From the NCBI GenBank assembly GCA_016716665.1, contig JADJVH010000002.1, positions 459,372 to 523,371 of the forward strand: a stretch of DNA of 64,000 nucleotides. The letters run 5' to 3'. Within the stretch, counting starts at the first letter, position 1, and every line of letters starts with the position of its first letter. Both the position numbers and the translations under genes were made by a program. Shown piece by piece: positions 63,289 to 64,000 of this stretch. The notes under the pieces were generated by a model. That model searched no databases, was not told the origin of the DNA, and worked only from the letters and a program-made list of their open reading frames with translations. This stretch comes from Candidatus Opimibacter iunctus (lineage in GTDB: Bacteria > Bacteroidota > Bacteroidia > Chitinophagales > Saprospiraceae).

Positions 63289-64000
63289 ATGATAAAAATC
63301 CTGGCCTACCAGGTCGCCGAGAATATCAACCTTAAATTGTTTAAGGGAGAGTATGCCGGAACATTGATCAATGCCAATTCCTTTGAACTATTTTATAAAT
63401 ATGGTCAGGGGTATATTTTTATGGTCAACTACGGCGTGGTCGTATTTGCCAACGTGGATGCTGATCAGCAAAGTTCATTTATTTCCCTGCTTATGAAATA
63501 TTCCAGCAATCGGCTTGATACCCGGTTGCTGGAAGATTTTATCATTGAGAAAAAGGAGATTGCCCAACCCGAATTTGCCTACAATTATCTATCGGTCAGG
63601 GAAATCAATGATGACGTGATCCGGATTACCATGTTGCAGGTAGCCCAGTCATTAGCCCTTGATTTTTACCAGGATGCAGCACAGCAGTTGTTTGACGATT
63701 CTGTCATCCTGACCAATCAGTTGGAAGCCTATGGGAAATTGAAGATTTCAAAGCGCAACCTGCTCAAATTTATCGGCAAGACACTTAACACCAAAAACAG
63801 GATCATTGACAACCTGTACATTTATGATACACCTTCTGTGGTCTGGGAAGATGAGTTCCTGGGCAAGCTCAATGACGGACTCACGACCACCTTTGACATA
63901 TCTATACGATTCAAGGAGCTCGAATATATGCTCAGGCGGGTGGAAAGCAATCTTTCTGCATTTGTTGAACTTGCCAATGCCGAGGAAAGCAAGCGCCTGG
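63289..64000 (+). CDS. RMD1/DUF155-family protein (3' end outside window)
   Basis: 237 codons visible from ATG 63289. Motifs MIKILAYQVAENINLKLFKGEYAG, FYKYGQGYIFMVNYGVVVFANVDADQQSSFISLLM, FEFAYNYLSVREINDDVIRITMLQVAQSLALDFYQ and the DNLYIYDTPSVVWEDEFLGKLNDGLTTTFDISIRFKELEYML block define the RMD1/YagE (DUF155) family. Relatives carry one C-terminal membrane helix, not yet reached here. Members in yeast act in mitochondrial organisation and microtubule dynamics; bacterial roles are unknown. It begins 25 bases after gdhA. Confidence 0.88.
   Translation, partial: MIKILAYQVAENINLKLFKGEYAGTLINANSFELFYKYGQGYIFMVNYGVVVFANVDADQQSSFISLLMKYSSNRLDTRLLEDFIIEKKEIAQPEFAYNYLSVREINDDVIRITMLQVAQSLALDFYQDAAQQLFDDSVILTNQLEAYGKLKISKRNLLKFIGKTLNTKNRIIDNLYIYDTPSVVWEDEFLGKLNDGLTTTFDISIRFKELEYMLRRVESNLSAFVELANAEESKRL

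Overview
The window looks like chromosomal DNA from a Bacteroidota bacterium, most likely a Saprospiria-type lineage (inference). Several secreted proteins end in type IX secretion (T9SS) sorting domains of type A (30103-30957, 31370-32803, 40978-42937) or type B (54125-59062). There is a dockerin-like cell-surface protein, TPR hybrid histidine kinases, many small Cys-anchored lipoproteins, a tricorn-type protease, and promoters close to the Bacteroidota -7 box TAnnTTTG. I see no rRNA, tRNA, CRISPR array or intact insertion sequence.

Layout. 1-5.9 kb (minus): a large surface protein running off the left edge, then lipoprotein - ECF sigma factor - anti-sigma-like membrane protein - outer-membrane barrel, with 4-base overlaps. 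6.1-12.4 kb: two tandem hybrid kinases that share an almost identical ~1.1 kb tract, each carrying different lesions. 12.7-17.2 kb: a membrane protein, a palindrome-ended repeat array and a tricorn protease with a repeat-derived linker. 17.6-20.5 kb (minus): two glycosyltransferases, a four-helix-bundle protein and SSB. 20.8-28.1 kb: a CxxCH lipoprotein, a B12-type radical SAM protein (frameshifted), a MITE-like palindrome, small lipoproteins, a luciferase-like oxidoreductase, and HigA beside a decayed HigB. 28.4-37.7 kb: a more A+T-rich accessory stretch with SIMPL proteins, T9SS cargo, a dispersed repeat, small acetyltransferase/VOC/DUF1905 genes (some broken) and REP-like hairpins. 37.9-42.9 kb: a one-protein two-component regulator (kinase-receiver-AraC) and a beta-propeller T9SS protein. 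43.2-47.9 kb: the least familiar locus, a 1255-residue LamG/beta-rich protein ending in about eight 29-residue helical repeats, followed by a protein with a Nif11-like N-terminus and two lipocalin-like modules. 48.1-54 kb: AraC regulator with HMA-like domain, peptidase U32 with ferredoxin, SRPBCC, MpaB-like oxygenase, NTF2-like protein, frameshifted esterase, barrel protein. 54.1-64 kb: giant adhesin-like protein, secreted protein, proline-iminopeptidase-like lipoprotein, repeat-rich spacer, glutamate dehydrogenase with an internal deletion, and the start of an RMD1/DUF155 protein.

The window has an unusual number of broken reading frames (near 3203, 8005, 8179, 9419, 9764, 21690, 29390, 37452, 41062, 52920, 62555). 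Three lie in short G/C homopolymers, and a nearly pure G/C block lies at about 50865-51073. Some lesions may therefore be sequencing or assembly errors; others (microhomology deletion in gdhA, gene conversion in the kinases) look biological. Both readings are kept open below.

The most unusual content is the 43.2-47.9 kb pair with its inverted-repeat-rich leader, the spread of a 9-base repeat family into the tricorn coding sequence, and the kinase pair with a 42-base tandem duplication inside its ATPase domain.
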